From Siderastrea siderea (taxonomy: Eukaryota > Cnidaria > Anthozoa > Scleractinia > Rhizangiidae), in contig OZ034978.1 in the NCBI GenBank assembly GCA_964030785.1, positions 12,211,953 through 12,275,952 of the forward strand: a stretch of 64,000 bases of DNA. The letters run 5' to 3'. Numbering within the stretch: the first letter of the stretch is position 1; each line of letters opens with the position of its first letter. The position numbers and the translations under genes are program-made. Shown here piece after piece: positions 62,476 through 64,000 of the stretch. The notes beneath the pieces were generated by a model, which had not been told where the DNA came from, did not search any database, and worked only from the letters and a program-made list of their open reading frames with translations.

Positions 62476-63862
62476 CTCTAGTAAAAAGGTGGGGCGAAAA
62501 GCGGAAAGGTTTGGAGGGGAGGAAAGAGGGGGAGAAGGAGGAAAGAAATGAGACCTGCCTGGCAGGTTAATTTCATTGATCAAGACTCTCACTGGTACAG
62601 CAGTAGGGAAAATACTACTGAAGCGGACCACTAAGGAAACAACTTCTTCTGAAACAGTGAGGATGGAGATTAGCCCACCTATTCGTAATACGAATGGTGA
62701 CATGTGACCGCTTGATCTTATAGCGTATTGCCAGACTATACGACTAGCAGTCAGCAGTGGAAACTTCGCGGTGTACATTTCAAGGGGGGGGGGGGGTTTA
62801 AACCTGTCCAATATTTGTTGATTCCCGCCTTTCGATCGCGTTATATTGCACAATGTTGCTTAATTTTTCCCATTTCTCCCGCCCCCTTTCTCCCTGTCTC
62901 CGGCCACCTGTCCCCCTCCACTTTCAAGTGGAAGGGGGCAAGACAAATAGTAACGCACTTCCCTATCTGTAACAAAGTTAATGATTGTGTGGGTCAAGTT
63001 TCATGGGTTGTTTACCAGAATCATCATACCAACTGGAGGACATAGTACTCAATGCTCCTTGAATAAAATTCTGCGCAACTCTAAGTATAAAGAGACACGA
63101 AATGAAAGGAATGAAAATTTATGTGGAAATTTCCGACGCTCCTTTACGACTGGGAAAAAAGGAGAAGCTCTGATAGTTCTTTACGGTTTCCTAAAAGCAA
63201 TTTCCAGAAAAATTTGTAATCAGCCGATTTCGAACTGAGTCTTCCGAATCTTTTTCACAAAAGGTGTAAGTAGCCATGGTCTCCTACAAGGTCGAACACC
63301 ACTCAAAGGAAAGGAGAAGATATATGAAAAAGTAACTCTAGGACAAAGATTTGCTTTTCAATTAAGTTTCTTTCGTTTCCTCAAAAGCGTAGAAAAGTTG
63401 TTTTCAAATACTTTATTTGCATAACAAAAAACATTAAAATTAGCTCTATTTCATTAACAACAACCAATACCTGGCAATAATCTTATACACTCTAGCGACC
63501 AATCGTTTTGAATTGAGAGGAAAGCGAGTCTTTCTACTAACTGCTCTAGAAGAACTTGGTTCGCCTTTTAATCGTTGGGTCCAGTTTCTCATGATAGCGT
63601 TACAAGTGCATGACAAAAATTAGTGTGACAGAAATCACCTAACGTAGCATGACACATAAGATCAAATAGCCCAACAGAACAACCCAGAATAACCCATTAA
63701 ACAAATCTTTTCCTCTCTAAATTGGAAAGAGTTGCACACCCCCTACATCAAGCTTCTTCAACTTCAGTTTGATGCGTTACTATAAAATTACTTGAACACT
63801 ACTTGAGATGATCTCTGCGGACTCGTTTCGAGATCTGCTGATTTCTGCATAACACAGCCACT
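62476..63862. other. Duplicated gene-free block, paralogue of 46,270-48,230
   Basis: No gene. It follows the order of the 46-48 kb block up to the 3' flank of a sulfotransferase copy, including the GCGTGACAG/TCACCTAA motif at 63,590-63,660. Confidence 0.6.
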
Positions 63863-64000
63863 TCAACCAGTGAGTTTCACAATAACAACTGCGACGAAAA
63901 GCAATATTCCCGACAGAAAGATGTAGATTATTGTGGATTTGGTTCTGGCAGCATGCTCTTCAAAGATTTTTTTCGTTTCAGCTTGACCCACATTTTCTCG
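63863..64000 (-). CDS. Sulfotransferase-like gene, C-terminal end only (window edge), copy 11
   Basis: The last 45 codons of another copy: ENVGQAETKKIFEEHAARTK, then the anchor helix STIIYIFLSGILLFVAVVIVKL and a TGA stop at 63,863-63,865. The frame is open to the window edge, so whether the full gene is intact cannot be seen. Closest by flank to copy 10. Confidence 0.65.
   Translation of the reverse strand, partial: RENVGQAETKKIFEEHAARTKSTIIYIFLSGILLFVAVVIVKLTG

Overview
The window looks like genomic DNA of a cnidarian, most likely a stony coral or other anthozoan. It is AT-rich and intron-poor, and full of short inverted-repeat elements, poly-G/C tracts and AAT or TTTA microsatellites. It carries an expanded family of small intronless sulfotransferase-like genes with a C-terminal membrane anchor. 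The assignment comes from gene content and repeat style, not from a marker gene.

Positions 1 to about 14,560 are most of a Polinton/Maverick (adintovirus-like) element; its left end lies outside the window. From left to right it holds a broken partial gene, a 54-residue ORF, a collagen-plus-tail-fibre protein, a packaging ATPase, a late structural block, an adenain-like protease, a zinc-ribbon plus phospholipase A2 gene, a possible VLTF3-like zinc-ribbon factor, a retroviral-type integrase and a protein-primed type DNA polymerase B. The structural block contains a core/scaffold-like gene, penton, a small basic protein, the double jelly-roll major capsid protein and a minor virion protein. Many genes carry frameshifts or in-frame stops, but 3,723-7,493, which holds the capsid genes, is uninterrupted. 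An AT-rich TATA-like motif lies directly upstream of at least eleven starts.

From 14.56 to 19.9 kb there is no gene. A diverged inverted repeat pair (14.56-14.96 and 19.35-19.79 kb) brackets simple repeats, and an inverted-repeat foldback closes the region.

From 19.9 to 64 kb there is an array of sulfotransferase-like genes, all on the minus strand, created by repeated segmental duplication. Four copies are intact (20,088-20,801; 26,328-27,041; 33,901-34,614; 38,932-39,642). At least seven others are broken, truncated or cut by the window edge. Copies share a proximal upstream TGACG-containing element and a degenerate GCGTGACAG/TCACCTAA repeat in the 3' flanks. Because the blocks are paralogous, several transposon insertions can be read against an empty site: a 1.36-kb TTA-flanked Harbinger-like element, a 147-bp element with a 9-bp target duplication, a 5'-truncated non-LTR retrotransposon, and two G/C-tract-ended elements inside pseudogene copies. 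At 41.5-43.1 kb a 1.64-kb inverted-terminal element carries a small two-exon gene and sits in a Penelope remnant. From 51 to 62 kb the sequence is mostly minisatellites, foldbacks and tRNA-derived SINEs.
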